DNA from: Bythopirellula goksoeyrii
GTDB lineage: Bacteria > Planctomycetota > Planctomycetia > Pirellulales > Lacipirellulaceae
Length of the DNA: 64,000 bases
Direction of reading: 5' to 3'
Assembly: GCF_008065115.1 (NCBI RefSeq)
Contig: NZ_CP042913.1
Coordinates: 904,338-968,337, forward strand
Below the pieces are notes generated by a model, which was given only the letters and a program-made list of their open reading frames with translations, had not been told where the DNA came from and ran no database searches. How positions within the stretch are numbered: the first letter of the stretch is position 1; each line of letters starts with the position of its first letter. This document shows, piece by piece, positions 35,767 to 44,056 of this stretch. Position numbers and translations under genes: made by a program.

Positions 35767-37842
35767 CTACTCCGTTCTCAATCTGCCAAAAAGCTTAAAC
35801 AGACAGAACGTACTCACGAGCGCAATAACGCCCAGCACTGTTGCCTGCACCGTTTTGCCGTACACAATGCCGCCGATGGTGAACAGCGAACAATAGATAG
35901 CCACGCAACCCAAGAACACGCACAAAATCTGCACAGGCATTTCCCACGCCTGACCATGAATCTTTTCGTCGATCATGTCCCCGTCGGCCCGTGCCTCGGC
36001 TACAACTTTCGCCCAGCCTGGCCCTCCCGGGTGGCACCTGCGGAAAAAGCTCCGCAAGGTCGCGTTGCTTTCTGGTTTGGTGACAAATGTTCCCACCAGC
36101 CATGCCACGGTGGTAGCGGCCACGCTGATGAGAAGTTTGCCCGTGAATCCGTCGATGGGGCCCCAAGTCGTGGCACTATCGTCAACAAACAACACGAGCC
36201 AGAAAGCAAAGATGGCCGATACGACCATCGCAAAGATTTCTGACCAAGCATTGATCCGCCACCAGAACCAGCGCAAGAGATAGATGGCACCCGAACCAGC
36301 CCCGGAAAGGAGCAAAATATTGAAAGCCTCTGTGGCACTGGTGAGTACTAGGGAGAGACAGCCCGCAAAGACCATCAGGGTAACGGTGCTGATGCGTCCC
36401 TTGAGGACCAAGTCCTTTTCCGTGGCATCGGGCCGAATGAACCGCTTGTAGAAATCGTTCACCACATAGGAAGAACCCCAGTTTAGGTGCGTGCCGATGG
36501 TGGACATGTAAGCGGCTATGATCGAGGCGATCACGATGCCCAGAAAACCGGGTTTCAGTTTGGAGATCATCGCCGGATAGGCGATGTCCTGGGCGATCAC
36601 CGATTCGTTGACGTGGGGGAACGCAGATTGAATATCGGCAAGGCCTGGAAAACAAACCAGCGAAGCGAGTGCCACCACGATCCACGGCCAAGGCCGCAAC
36701 GCGTAATGGGCAAAGTTGAACAACAATGTCGCCCCGATAGCGTTTTTCTCATCTTTGGCCGCCAACATCCGCTGGGCAATGTATCCCCCACCTCCCGGCT
36801 CGGCGCCGGGATACCAAACCGACCACCATTGGACGGCCACCGGTATAAAGAGCAGGGGAACCCATTGACTGGGGTCGGAGAAATCGGGAAGGATCTGGAT
36901 CTTGTCCGCCACGTTTGCTTCCTTTAACAAGTCAGCCATGGAGTAATTGCTGGTAAACTCCGCAACTTGATCGGATGCGATCGTACCGTCCTCAACAGCT
37001 CTCTCGGCTGCCGATTTAGCAGCCTCTCCCAAGGAGACCACTGCGGCATACACCGCGCCGAACATAGCAATTCCATATTGAAAAAAGTCGGCCCAGATAC
37101 AGCCCTTGAGACCACCGAGCGTGGCATAGATCACCACGCCGAGCGAGCCATAGAGCACGCATTCCCACTTTTCGATGCCGAACATGAGCGAGCCATATTT
37201 TATGACGGCCAAGGTAACCGACGCCATGATCAGAATATTAAAGAAGACGCCCAAATAGATGGAGCGAAACCCCCGCAGAAACGACGCCGGCTTGCCGCCG
37301 TAGCGCAGTTCATAGAACTCCAGATCCGTCATTACATGGCTGCGTCGCCACAGCTTGGCATAGATAAACACAGTAACCATGCCCGTGATCAAGAAGGCCC
37401 ACCAGGCCCAGTTCTTGGAAACACCGTTTTCGCGCACCATGCCGGTCACCAGATTAGGAGTGTCGGCAGAGAAAGTGCAAGCGACCATCGAGATGCCCAA
37501 CAACCACCAGGGCATCCCGCGCCCACCGAGGAAAAACTCAGCAGAACTCTCCCCCGCGGAACGTGAGGCGACGATGCCGATCCCAATCACGACAGCAAAG
37601 AAGACGGCGATGATCGCGTAGTCAATAGCGTAGAGTCGAATTGCAGAAACGGCTGTTAGTGCCGTGATATAAGGAAGTTGAATAATATCTATTCTTTCTA
37701 AAGCGGCTACAGTCGCCCTAACTAAGGATTGGGACTGAAGTAGCCTGTTATTTAACGACCTATTCGAAACGAGTGTGTCATTGTAGATTGTGCGACGGTG
37801 ACGTCCAGAGATTTGATTGCAGTCTGTGTGAAGTCTTGCCAA
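35767..37842 (-). CDS. Sodium:solute symporter (SSS family)
   Basis: Up to 691 residues with about 14 membrane helices from residue 70 on. Family signatures are 'AEFFLGGRGMPWWLLGISMV' and FSADTPN, and 'YATLGGLKGCIWADFFQYGI' follows. 'YMSTIGTHLNWGSSYVVNDF' matches the SSS core. It imports a solute with Na+. The co-transcribed chitinase and the ROK regulator suggest an amino sugar or chito-oligosaccharide. The start is uncertain: TTG 37842 gives an atypical 68-residue polar N-terminus, while homologous sequence begins near IRLYAIDYAI (about 37638), where only a rare ATT is available. Confidence 0.9.
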   Translation of the reverse strand: MARLHTDCNQISGRHRRTIYNDTLVSNRSLNNRLLQSQSLVRATVAALERIDIIQLPYITALTAVSAIRLYAIDYAIIAVFFAVVIGIGIVASRSAGESSAEFFLGGRGMPWWLLGISMVACTFSADTPNLVTGMVRENGVSKNWAWWAFLITGMVTVFIYAKLWRRSHVMTDLEFYELRYGGKPASFLRGFRSIYLGVFFNILIMASVTLAVIKYGSLMFGIEKWECVLYGSLGVVIYATLGGLKGCIWADFFQYGIAMFGAVYAAVVSLGEAAKSAAERAVEDGTIASDQVAEFTSNYSMADLLKEANVADKIQILPDFSDPSQWVPLLFIPVAVQWWSVWYPGAEPGGGGYIAQRMLAAKDEKNAIGATLLFNFAHYALRPWPWIVVALASLVCFPGLADIQSAFPHVNESVIAQDIAYPAMISKLKPGFLGIVIASIIAAYMSTIGTHLNWGSSYVVNDFYKRFIRPDATEKDLVLKGRISTVTLMVFAGCLSLVLTSATEAFNILLLSGAGSGAIYLLRWFWWRINAWSEIFAMVVSAIFAFWLVLFVDDSATTWGPIDGFTGKLLISVAATTVAWLVGTFVTKPESNATLRSFFRRCHPGGPGWAKVVAEARADGDMIDEKIHGQAWEMPVQILCVFLGCVAIYCSLFTIGGIVYGKTVQATVLGVIALVSTFCLFKLFGRLRTE

Positions 37843-37946
37843 TATGGATCGTAATGTGATGCCCTCGTCAGGTTAGTTGCCGGTAGCAGGCACTTGATAG
37901 GATAATTTCATAGCCACCCACCGATCAGGCCTCATGGACCCTCCCG

Positions 37947-39194
37947 ATGAGCGAAATCATAGCCGAGCAAGTGCAAGACATTGTCGACACCATCTATCGC
38001 ACCGAGTCTCGGCGGGTCTTTGCCACGCTTGTGCGGCTGCTAGGCGATTTTGATCTGGCTGAGGAAGCACTCTCTGATGCCTTTGCCGCGGCAGTGGAGA
38101 AGTGGCCAGCGGAAGGGGTGCCGGCCAATCCTCGAGCGTGGCTTGTCTCGGCCGGACGGTTCAGAGCGATAGACACCATGCGCCGGCGGGCGCGCTTCGA
38201 TGCCTCGCTTGAGTCCATTGCCGATCGAATCAATACGGATCATGAGGAGCTCATCAACGACGAGGAAGTAGCCGATGATCGCCTCCGACTGATCTTCACC
38301 TGCTGCCATCCTGCGTTGTCACCAGAGGCACAGGTTGCCCTCACCTTGCGGGAAGTTTGTGGACTGACCACCGAGGCGATCGCTAGCGCCTTTCTGACCG
38401 CCCCCTCGACCCTGGCTCAAAGGATCGTGCGGGCCAAGGCAAAGATTCGCGATGCGAAGATTCCGTACCAGATACCCTCGCGTGCAGAATTGTCCGAGCG
38501 GCTTGAACCGGTTCTGCAAGTTGTCTACTTAGTGTTCAATGAGGGTTACGCGGCTTCGTCGGGCGATTCACTCACGCGGCCTGATCTATCGGGCGAAGCG
38601 ATTCGCTTGGGACATCTACTGGTGGAACTGCTGCCCGACCCGGAAGTCATGGGTCTATTGGCGCTCATGCTGCTGCATGAATCCCGCCGCGCGGCGCGGA
38701 CTTCGCCAACCGGCGAGATCATTCTCTTGGAGGATCAAGACCGAACTCAATGGAATGATGCTATGATCGCGGAAGGCAAATCGCTGGTCGAGGAGGCGAT
38801 GTCATCCAAGGAGGTTGGCCCCTATACCGTACAGGCAGCAATTGCGTCGGTGCATGCTAACGCTGCCGGACCTGAGGTGACCGATTGGGGACAAATCGTG
38901 ACCCTGTACGACATCTTGTCACAAGCCAACCCGTCACCCGTGGTCGAACTCAACCGAGCAGTCGCTGTGGCAATGCGCGATGGACCGGCGGCGGGCATCG
39001 GGCTTATCGACGCCATTCTGGCCCGTGGCGAACTGGCCGACTATCATCTGGTCCACGCCGCTCGTGCAGATCTTTGTCGACGAATGGGAAAGTACGACGA
39101 AGCCCGGGATTCGTATCGTCGTGCACTCGAATTGGCAAAGCAAGAACCGGAACGGCAGTTTCTGGAAAAGCGACTGCAGGAACTTTCAAAGTAA
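37947..39194 (+). CDS. ECF sigma factor, ECF42-type with C-terminal TPR extension
   Basis: A 415-residue sigma factor, twice the usual ECF length. Sigma2 spans about 10-85 (EEALSDAFAAAVEKWPAEG, NPRAWLVSAGRFRAIDTMRR). Sigma4 lies at about 110-170 (LREVCGLTTEAIASAFLT). The extension opens with 'LVFNEGYAASSGD', then ALMLLHESRRAAR, 'LLEDQDRTQWNDAMIAEG' (DUF6596) and TPR-like helices (about 330-415). This is the ECF42 layout, known to occur beside YCII/DGPF genes, as it does here. No anti-sigma gene is present, so the extension is the likely control element. The gene does not have the TGTCGAT-N16-CGACTA site itself. Confidence 0.93.
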   Translation: MSEIIAEQVQDIVDTIYRTESRRVFATLVRLLGDFDLAEEALSDAFAAAVEKWPAEGVPANPRAWLVSAGRFRAIDTMRRRARFDASLESIADRINTDHEELINDEEVADDRLRLIFTCCHPALSPEAQVALTLREVCGLTTEAIASAFLTAPSTLAQRIVRAKAKIRDAKIPYQIPSRAELSERLEPVLQVVYLVFNEGYAASSGDSLTRPDLSGEAIRLGHLLVELLPDPEVMGLLALMLLHESRRAARTSPTGEIILLEDQDRTQWNDAMIAEGKSLVEEAMSSKEVGPYTVQAAIASVHANAAGPEVTDWGQIVTLYDILSQANPSPVVELNRAVAVAMRDGPAAGIGLIDAILARGELADYHLVHAARADLCRRMGKYDEARDSYRRALELAKQEPERQFLEKRLQELSK

Positions 39195-39273
39195 GCGCCG
39201 TGTGCCTCGTTGCGGCACGGCTGAGCGAGCTAGCCGCAAAATGTGATTCGAAAATAGAAATTTTTCGGACCGT

Positions 39274-39305
39274 TGTCGATTTTGTCTCCTCCCCTTCGAC
39301 TAATG
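39274..39305 (+). promoter_or_regulatory. Candidate ECF42 promoter P1
   Basis: TGTCGA at 39274-39279 and CGAC at 39297-39300 are separated by 17 bases and lie 60 bp before the ATG of the first YCII gene. The wider agreement with P2 and P3 is TGTCGAT-N16-CGACTA. Confidence 0.8.
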
Positions 39306-39359
39306 GGTAGCAAGCAATAAAATTAGTCCCTTTCTTCGAGCAATTTTCTGGAGGACGCT

Positions 39360-39767
39360 ATGAAATTCATTTGTCTTGGCTACCTGGACCAAGCGAAATA
39401 TGAAGCACTTTCTGAGGCCGAGGGGAAGGCGATGATGGAAGAGTGCTTTGCCTATGACGACGAACTCCGCCGTGGAGGGCATTTTCTCGGCGGCGAGGCA
39501 CTGCAAAATGCCAGCAAAGCCGTGACCCTGTGGGTTCGCAATGGTAAAGTCGCCGCCACGGACGGTCCCTACGCCGAGACCAAAGAACAACTTGGCGGCA
39601 TTCTAATTCTCGAAGCCCGAAACCTGGATCATGCGATCGAGCTAATGTCCAAGCATCCCGGCGTCCGCGTCGGGCCATTCGAGATTCGTCCGGCGGATGA
39701 ACAAGTCAATGCGCTTGTCGCCGCTCGAGATGCGGCCTTCGCCGAAAAAAATAGTGCTATAAAATAA
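39360..39767 (+). CDS. YCII/DGPF-family protein
   Basis: A 135-residue cytoplasmic protein of the YCII fold. It starts with [17 protein letters not shown] and carries the signature '[20 protein letters not shown]' (DGPYAE in place of DGPFAE), followed by [20 protein letters not shown] precedes the ATG by five bases. YCII proteins are small ferredoxin-like folds whose reaction is largely unknown. It is the first gene behind the ECF42 sigma factor and has its own candidate promoter, so it is the expected primary target. Confidence 0.92.
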   Translation: MKFICLGYLDQAKYEALSEAEGKAMMEECFAYDDELRRGGHFLGGEALQNASKAVTLWVRNGKVAATDGPYAETKEQLGGILILEARNLDHAIELMSKHPGVRVGPFEIRPADEQVNALVAARDAAFAEKNSAIK

Positions 39768-39778
39768 CTCCGAACAAG

Positions 39779-39810
39779 TGTCGATCCCAGCGTATGCAGT
39801 TCGACTATTT
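39779..39810 (+). promoter_or_regulatory. Candidate ECF42 promoter P2
   Basis: TGTCGA at 39779-39784 and CGAC at 39802-39805, 17 bases apart, lie 57 bp before the ATG at 39862 and 12 bp behind the previous stop. The site would fall inside the longer reading of the next gene, which supports the later start. Confidence 0.8.
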
Positions 39811-39861
39811 CGAAACGAGCGTTTTTCGCCTACAGAAACAGCCGATTTCCAAGGAACAATG

Positions 39862-40215
39862 ATGTATTACCTTTGCCTGGCCTATGGAGATGAAGCGGGC
39901 TGGAACTCTCTGAGCGACGGCGAAAAACAGGAAGTTCTCGCTCAAGATGCCGTCATCCGAGATCGGGGCAATGTTATGTCGGCGGTACAGACGCAGGTCA
40001 CGTCAGTACGGAACTGGAATAAGAAACTTGATTTAAGAGAGGAACCCTTCCTACAACAAAATCTGCCACTTGCTGGGTTTGCAGTGATTGAAGCCAAGAA
40101 TCGGTCCGAGGTTGTCAAGCTTGTATCCAATACTCCTTGTGCTCGAGCACAGGGAGTCATTGAGATTCGCGAGTTCTGGAACATTGGCAACGTTGTCACA
40201 TCACCACGAGATTAA
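39862..40215 (+). CDS. YCII-like protein lacking the DGPF motif
   Basis: A 117-residue protein. The start (MYYLCLAYGDEAGWNSLSDG) and end ('LAGFAVIEAKNRSEVVKLVS' then IEIREFW) follow the YCII pattern, but the middle reads LDLREEPFLQQNLPL where [13 protein letters not shown] is expected. The signature is therefore lost. ATG 39862 is five bases after AAGGAA. It is probably a diverged paralogue of its neighbours, perhaps without the original activity. First gene of the second transcription unit. Confidence 0.8.
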   Translation: MYYLCLAYGDEAGWNSLSDGEKQEVLAQDAVIRDRGNVMSAVQTQVTSVRNWNKKLDLREEPFLQQNLPLAGFAVIEAKNRSEVVKLVSNTPCARAQGVIEIREFWNIGNVVTSPRD

Positions 40216-40228
40216 CGGAGAATACTCC

Positions 40229-40654
40229 ATGACTAGAATGATCTTTATCAACTTGCCCGTCACTGACCTCACAAAGTCGATGGCATTTTATGAATCCCTC
40301 GGGTTTGTCAACAATCCCCATTTCACCGACGAGACGGCAGCATGCATGGTTTGGAGCGAAGCGATCAACGTCATGCTACTCACGCACGAGAAATGGCGAA
40401 CCTTCACAAGCCGGGAAATTCCACCAATGACGTCCAGTGAAGTGATGCTCGCTCTAACCTGTGATAGTCGAGAAATTGTCGACAAGTTGAATGAGCTAGC
40501 TGCAAAGAACGGTGGCACCGCCGACATCAATCCGAAGCAGGATCTAGGTTTCATGTACAATCGCAACCTGGCTGATAGGGATGGCCACGTTTGGGAAATG
40601 TTTTGGATGGACCCAGCCGCGATACCGGCAGCCGGTTCGGCTACTGAAAAATAG
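40229..40654 (+). CDS. VOC-family (glyoxalase/bleomycin-resistance fold) protein
   Basis: A 141-residue protein. 'MIFINLPVTDLTKSMAFYES' followed by LGF is the typical start of a VOC beta-alpha-beta unit, and 'DRDGHVWEMFWMDP' is the typical end with a likely metal-binding Glu. The family covers glyoxalases, dioxygenases and resistance proteins, so the substrate cannot be named. ATG 40229 lies eight bases after GGAG and 13 bp behind the YCII-like gene. Confidence 0.9.
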   Translation: MTRMIFINLPVTDLTKSMAFYESLGFVNNPHFTDETAACMVWSEAINVMLLTHEKWRTFTSREIPPMTSSEVMLALTCDSREIVDKLNELAAKNGGTADINPKQDLGFMYNRNLADRDGHVWEMFWMDPAAIPAAGSATEK

Positions 40655-40705
40655 CCGCCCTGGAATGTAAACCGCGTACAACTAAGAAACAGTGGAGATC
40701 CAATC

Positions 40706-41164
40706 ATGTCTGGTCCATCCAACAGCGTCAAATTACACCGCGTTTTGCGAGCATCGGCTGAGCGTATCTACAATGCCTTTCTCGATCCCGACGCGAAGGC
40801 GCGGTGGTTGCCACCCTATGGATTCATCGGCAAAGTTCATGAGATGAACGCCGAAGTTGGTGGCGGCTACCAGATGTCGTTCACCAACTTCTCTACAGGC
40901 AGTAGTCATTCATTTAGTGGCAAATTTGTCGAACTTACTCCTCACGAGCGGATTCGATACACGGACAAATTCGACGATCCGAATCTACCGGGTGAAATGG
41001 AGGTGACTGTTACCCTACGCCCAGTCATTTGTGGAACGGAGCTTCACATCCTGCAAGAGAATATTCCTGAGGCGATTCCCGCTGAGATGTGCTACCTCGG
41101 CTGGCAGGAGTCTCTCTTGCAGCTTGCCCATCTCGTCGAACCAGAAATCCCCGACGGAGAGTAA
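40706..41164 (+). CDS. SRPBCC-family protein (AHSA1-like)
   Basis: A 152-residue START-like protein: 'HRVLRASAERIYNAFLDPDA' then RWLPPYGFIG, followed by GGGYQMSFTNF, 'GKFVELTPHERIRYTDKFDD' and a C-terminal helix with 'GWQESLLQLAHLVEPEIPDG'. This is the activator-of-Hsp90-ATPase-1-like branch of the SRPBCC hydrophobic-pocket fold. It is a frequent neighbour of YCII genes. The ligand is unknown. GGAG is eight bases before the ATG. Confidence 0.9.
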   Translation: MSGPSNSVKLHRVLRASAERIYNAFLDPDAKARWLPPYGFIGKVHEMNAEVGGGYQMSFTNFSTGSSHSFSGKFVELTPHERIRYTDKFDDPNLPGEMEVTVTLRPVICGTELHILQENIPEAIPAEMCYLGWQESLLQLAHLVEPEIPDGE

Positions 41165-41325
41165 CATTTAAGAATTACTGGCGATGCAGGCAGAAATGTA
41201 TCGGCTCTCTCGCAGTGACAAGATGTCGTCTCAAAGTTGCCTGCCGGCCCTAGGATTCATCAGTTCCGTGAGAATACAATTCCAAACGGGATGAATAGCA
41301 GACCTTCACCATAAGGAGCCACGCG

Positions 41326-41802
41326 ATGTCTTCGCGAATCGATTATCAACATGTTGCCCCAGACGCGTTCCGTGCCATGTTTGGGCTGGAAAGATATATT
41401 CGAGGTTGCGGCCTGGAAACGTCTCTCATCGAATTGGTCAAGATGCGCGCCTCGCAAATCAATGGTTGCGCACACTGCCTGGACATGCACTCGAAGGATG
41501 CTCGTTCCCAAGGTGAAACGGAACAGCGACTCTATCTCTTGAGTGCCTGGCGTGAAGCACCGTTCTACAGTGAGCGTGAACGAGCAGCCCTGGCCTGGAC
41601 AGAAGCATTAACGCTGATTGCCGAGGACGAGGTCTCCGATGAGTTGTACGACGAGGTGCGACAGCATTTTTCGGAGGAAGAACTTGTCAAACTAAGCCTG
41701 GCAGTCGTCACGATCAATGGCTGGAATCGTTTGGCGATCGGGTTTCGAGCAGATGTGGGCAACTATGAACCGGGTTCGATGGAGAAACCGGCAACTAAGT
41801 AA
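41326..41802 (+). CDS. AhpD-like carboxymuconolactone decarboxylase family protein
   Basis: A 158-residue protein with the peroxidase-type redox motif 'NGCAHCLDMHSKDARSQGET' (C-x-x-C and His), preceded by LIELVKMRASQI. It ends with a helix containing 'VVTINGWNRLAIGF'. AhpD-type members use the Cys pair to reduce peroxides or transfer electrons to a peroxiredoxin. The role here is inferred to be redox or detoxification. GGAG precedes the ATG. Last gene of the second unit, followed by promoter P3. Confidence 0.92.
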   Translation: MSSRIDYQHVAPDAFRAMFGLERYIRGCGLETSLIELVKMRASQINGCAHCLDMHSKDARSQGETEQRLYLLSAWREAPFYSERERAALAWTEALTLIAEDEVSDELYDEVRQHFSEEELVKLSLAVVTINGWNRLAIGFRADVGNYEPGSMEKPATK

Positions 41803-41834
41803 GTTGCGGCGACCTAAAAAATAATTTCCGTGCT

Positions 41835-41866
41835 TGTCGATTTGGCCATTCTCCAAACGACTACTT
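41835..41866 (+). promoter_or_regulatory. Candidate ECF42 promoter P3
   Basis: TGTCGA at 41835-41840 and CGAC at 41858-41861, 17 bases apart, lie 54 bp before the ATG at 41915. It opens the third and longest unit, which runs to the DoxX-like gene. Confidence 0.8.
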
Positions 41867-41914
41867 GGTGACAGACGACAATTGAGGCAACATTCCCTAT
41901 GGAGGTTCAGATCT

Positions 41915-42337
41915 ATGCGATTCATGGTCCTAGTAAAGGCTGACAAAGATTCTGAAGCTGGCGTGATGCCTAGTGAAGAACTCCTTACTGAGATGGGTAA
42001 GTTCAACGAGAAATTGGTTAATGCTGGTGTCATGTTAGCCGGCGAAGGGCTCCACCCCACTTCGAAGGGAGTGCGGGTAAAGTTCTCCGGGAAACAACCG
42101 TCTGTGATCGATGGTCCGTTCGCCGAAACCAAGGAACTTGTCGCGGGCTTTTGGATCTGGAAGTGCGATTCACTCGCCAAAGCGATCGACTGGATTAAGC
42201 AGAGCCCGTTTCAAGATACGGAGATCGAAATCCGCCAAATCTTTGAAGCAGAGGATTTTGGCGCCGAGTTGACGCCTGAACTTCGCGAGCAAGAAGAACG
42301 ACTGCGAGCCAAAGCCGAGGAGCTTAGCAAAACCTGA
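41915..42337 (+). CDS. YCII/DGPF-family protein
   Basis: A 140-residue YCII protein: MRFMVLVKADKDSEAG, later 'VIDGPFAETKELVAGFWIWK' with an intact DGPFAE signature, then 'EIRQIFEAEDFG'. The C-terminus is a charged helix. GGAGG lies nine bases before ATG 41915; a reading from 41834 would overlap promoter P3 and is rejected. Confidence 0.92.
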   Translation: MRFMVLVKADKDSEAGVMPSEELLTEMGKFNEKLVNAGVMLAGEGLHPTSKGVRVKFSGKQPSVIDGPFAETKELVAGFWIWKCDSLAKAIDWIKQSPFQDTEIEIRQIFEAEDFGAELTPELREQEERLRAKAEELSKT

Positions 42338-42386
42338 TCTCACTTTTAGAAAACCCTAGCCGGAGGCACACTTGCCGCCGGGACAC

Positions 42387-42408
42387 CCGGACCAAGGTGT
42401 TGGTCCGG
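42387..42408. repeat. Short hairpin behind a YCII gene
   Basis: CCGGACCAA and its complement with a GGTG loop, 50 bp behind the stop at 42337. It lies in a wider inverted context (AGCCGG near 42359, CCGGCT ending at 42410). No T-run, so a processing or attenuation hairpin is as likely as a terminator. Confidence 0.55.
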
Positions 42409-42462
42409 CTAAGGTGAGAACATTCATATCGCCAAGCAACATTCAAATCTAAGGAGCCCCTT

Positions 42463-42558
42463 ATGACCAATCCATTCGAGGTTCACGCCAAAGGCTGGTT
42501 TAGCATCATCAAGGATCTCAGGACGGCCTTACTCGGACTATGGCAGGGCACAAATTAG
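42463..42558 (+). CDS. Candidate small protein, 31 residues
   Basis: A short frame with a strong ribosome site (AAGGAG, seven bases before ATG 42463). The product starts MTNPFEVHAKGWFSIIKDLR and ends TALLGLWQGTN, amphipathic with several aromatic residues. It is in line with the operon and ends 36 bp before the next gene. It might be a true small protein of the ECF42 regulon or the leftover N-terminus of a lost gene. Confidence 0.5.
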   Translation: MTNPFEVHAKGWFSIIKDLRTALLGLWQGTN

Positions 42559-42594
42559 CCCGCGACCCAAGGCATATTCAGAAAGAGACCACCG

Positions 42595-42900
42595 ATGTGC
42601 CGGACATGTAAACAATCGCGCACGCCAGTTTCTGGAACGAAGCCCACCAAGATCGTTGGTTGGTTTGGCAGCATCCTCGGTTGGCTACTGCCAAGTGTGG
42701 GACTCGCAATAATGCCCAAATGTCCGGCGTGCGTGGTAGGCTATGTGGCATTGGCTACCGGAGTTGGCATTTCGGCATCTACCGCGACCTTTCTGCGCAC
42801 GGGTTTGGTCGTTTTGTGTGTGGGGTTGCTGCTCTTAGGTGTGGTAAAGGCGACTCGTTATTTGCTTCCACAAATACGCCACAGAGAACAAATAGTTTGA
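42595..42900 (+). CDS. Small membrane protein with CPxC motif
   Basis: A 101-residue protein with a Cys pair at the N-terminus (MCRTCKQ). Two membrane helices (about 22-55 and 65-90) and a central 'IMPKCPACVVGYVALATGVG' with C-P-x-C placed at the helix start. The arrangement recalls small MerC-like or thiol-containing membrane proteins, but no family is assigned. It lies inside the ECF42 cluster, next to a thioredoxin-like DUF899 gene. Confidence 0.75.
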   Translation: MCRTCKQSRTPVSGTKPTKIVGWFGSILGWLLPSVGLAIMPKCPACVVGYVALATGVGISASTATFLRTGLVVLCVGLLLLGVVKATRYLLPQIRHREQIV

Positions 42901-42942
42901 TCCTTGATTTCATAGAAACTTCATTTCCGAGGAGTACAAAGG

Positions 42943-43668
42943 ATGGCTACAATCACAATCGCTTGTCCAGAAATCGTATCGCAAACCGAATGGCAACAGG
43001 CGCGGGACAAATTGCTTGTGAAAGAAAAAGCGGCGATGAAGGCGAGCGACGCCTTGGCTGCTGAACGGCGTCGTCTGCCGATGGTTCGCATCGAGAAAGA
43101 CTATGTCTTCGAAGGGCCCCAGGGCAAGGTAAAGCTTGTCGATTTGTTTGAAGGACGAAGTCAACTGGCACTTTACCACTTTATGTTTGCCGAAGGAGTC
43201 AGCGGGTGGCCAGAGGCGGGATGCCCAGGATGTTCCCTGGTCATCGATAACATCGGCTATCCTGAACATTTTAACGTCCGTGATTTGTCTTTTGCGATCG
43301 TATCCCGCGGTCCGCTGGCAAATCTCGAAGCCTACAAGAAACGTATGGGCTGGAATTATCCCTGGTACTCGTCTGAGGGAACAACGTTCAATGAAGACTT
43401 CGGTGTGACGACTCCGCAAGGCGAGACCTTCAGGCTGAGTTTCTTTTTGAAGAATGGCGATGACATTTTTCAAACTTACTACACAACTAACCGTGGTGCG
43501 GAAGTACTGCTGAGCAACTTCGCCCTGCTCGATATGGCTCCCTACGGTCGGCAAGAAGACTGGGAAGATTCGCCATCCGGCTGGCCTCAGTCGAAACCCT
43601 ACATCTGGTGGCGTCGCCACGATGAACACGAAACTCAAAAGGAGCAATCATGCAATACATGCTGTTAA
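42943..43668 (+). CDS. DUF899 thioredoxin-like protein
   Basis: A 241-residue protein of the DUF899 family: 'ACPEIVSQTEWQQARDKLLV', RRRLPMVRIEKDYVFEGP-type segment (LPMVRIEKDYVFEGPQG). Then 'YHFMFAEGVSGWPEAGCPGC' with a Cys pair in place of a thioredoxin active site, and PWYSSEGTTFNEDFGV. The end, TCC preceded by CN, overlaps the next gene by 19 bases. Family members are presumed thiol-redox proteins. Position in the cluster supports a detoxification role. Confidence 0.92.
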   Translation: MATITIACPEIVSQTEWQQARDKLLVKEKAAMKASDALAAERRRLPMVRIEKDYVFEGPQGKVKLVDLFEGRSQLALYHFMFAEGVSGWPEAGCPGCSLVIDNIGYPEHFNVRDLSFAIVSRGPLANLEAYKKRMGWNYPWYSSEGTTFNEDFGVTTPQGETFRLSFFLKNGDDIFQTYYTTNRGAEVLLSNFALLDMAPYGRQEDWEDSPSGWPQSKPYIWWRRHDEHETQKEQSCNTCC

Positions 43669-44042
43669 TCTACTCCGACGAAAACGACTGGACTCAAGAA
43701 GAACGCGAGCACTGCTATAAGGAGTCTACCGAACTCACACAGGAACTAAACAAACGAGGACAATTCGTCTCGGCTTCGCCCTTGGAATCCGTATCAACGG
43801 CGACGAGTGTGCGCGTGCGCGATGGCAAACGGACGGTAACCGATGGTCCCTTTGCCGAGACTCGCGAGCAACTTGGCGGGTACTTCATTGTTGAGGCCAA
43901 GGATCTCAACGAGGCAATTGCCATCGCCAGTCGTATCCCTTCGGCTCGCAAGGGAACTGTCGAAGTACGACCCGTCGTGGAATTGGCTGGCTTGCCAACC
44001 CCCAATAGTGCTGTGACATCTCAAACTTCACCAATCTACTGA
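43650..44042 (+). CDS. YCII/DGPF-family protein
   Basis: A 130-residue YCII protein (MQYMLLIYSDENDWTQ, 'VRDGKRTVTDGPFAETREQL', GGYFIVEAKDLNEAIAIA). AAAAGGAG precedes the ATG within the end of the DUF899 gene, so the two are translationally coupled. Very similar to the following gene, suggesting tandem duplication. Confidence 0.93.
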   Translation: MQYMLLIYSDENDWTQEEREHCYKESTELTQELNKRGQFVSASPLESVSTATSVRVRDGKRTVTDGPFAETREQLGGYFIVEAKDLNEAIAIASRIPSARKGTVEVRPVVELAGLPTPNSAVTSQTSPIY

Positions 44043-44056
44043 ATGAATCGAAGAAC

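Noticed and set aside
43140-43165. Further TGTCGAT word inside the DUF899 gene
   Set aside because: It lies within coding sequence and the CGA word follows at the wrong distance, so it was not counted as an ECF42 promoter. Other TGTCGA words at 37982, 39074, 40478 and 40927 were dismissed for the same reasons.
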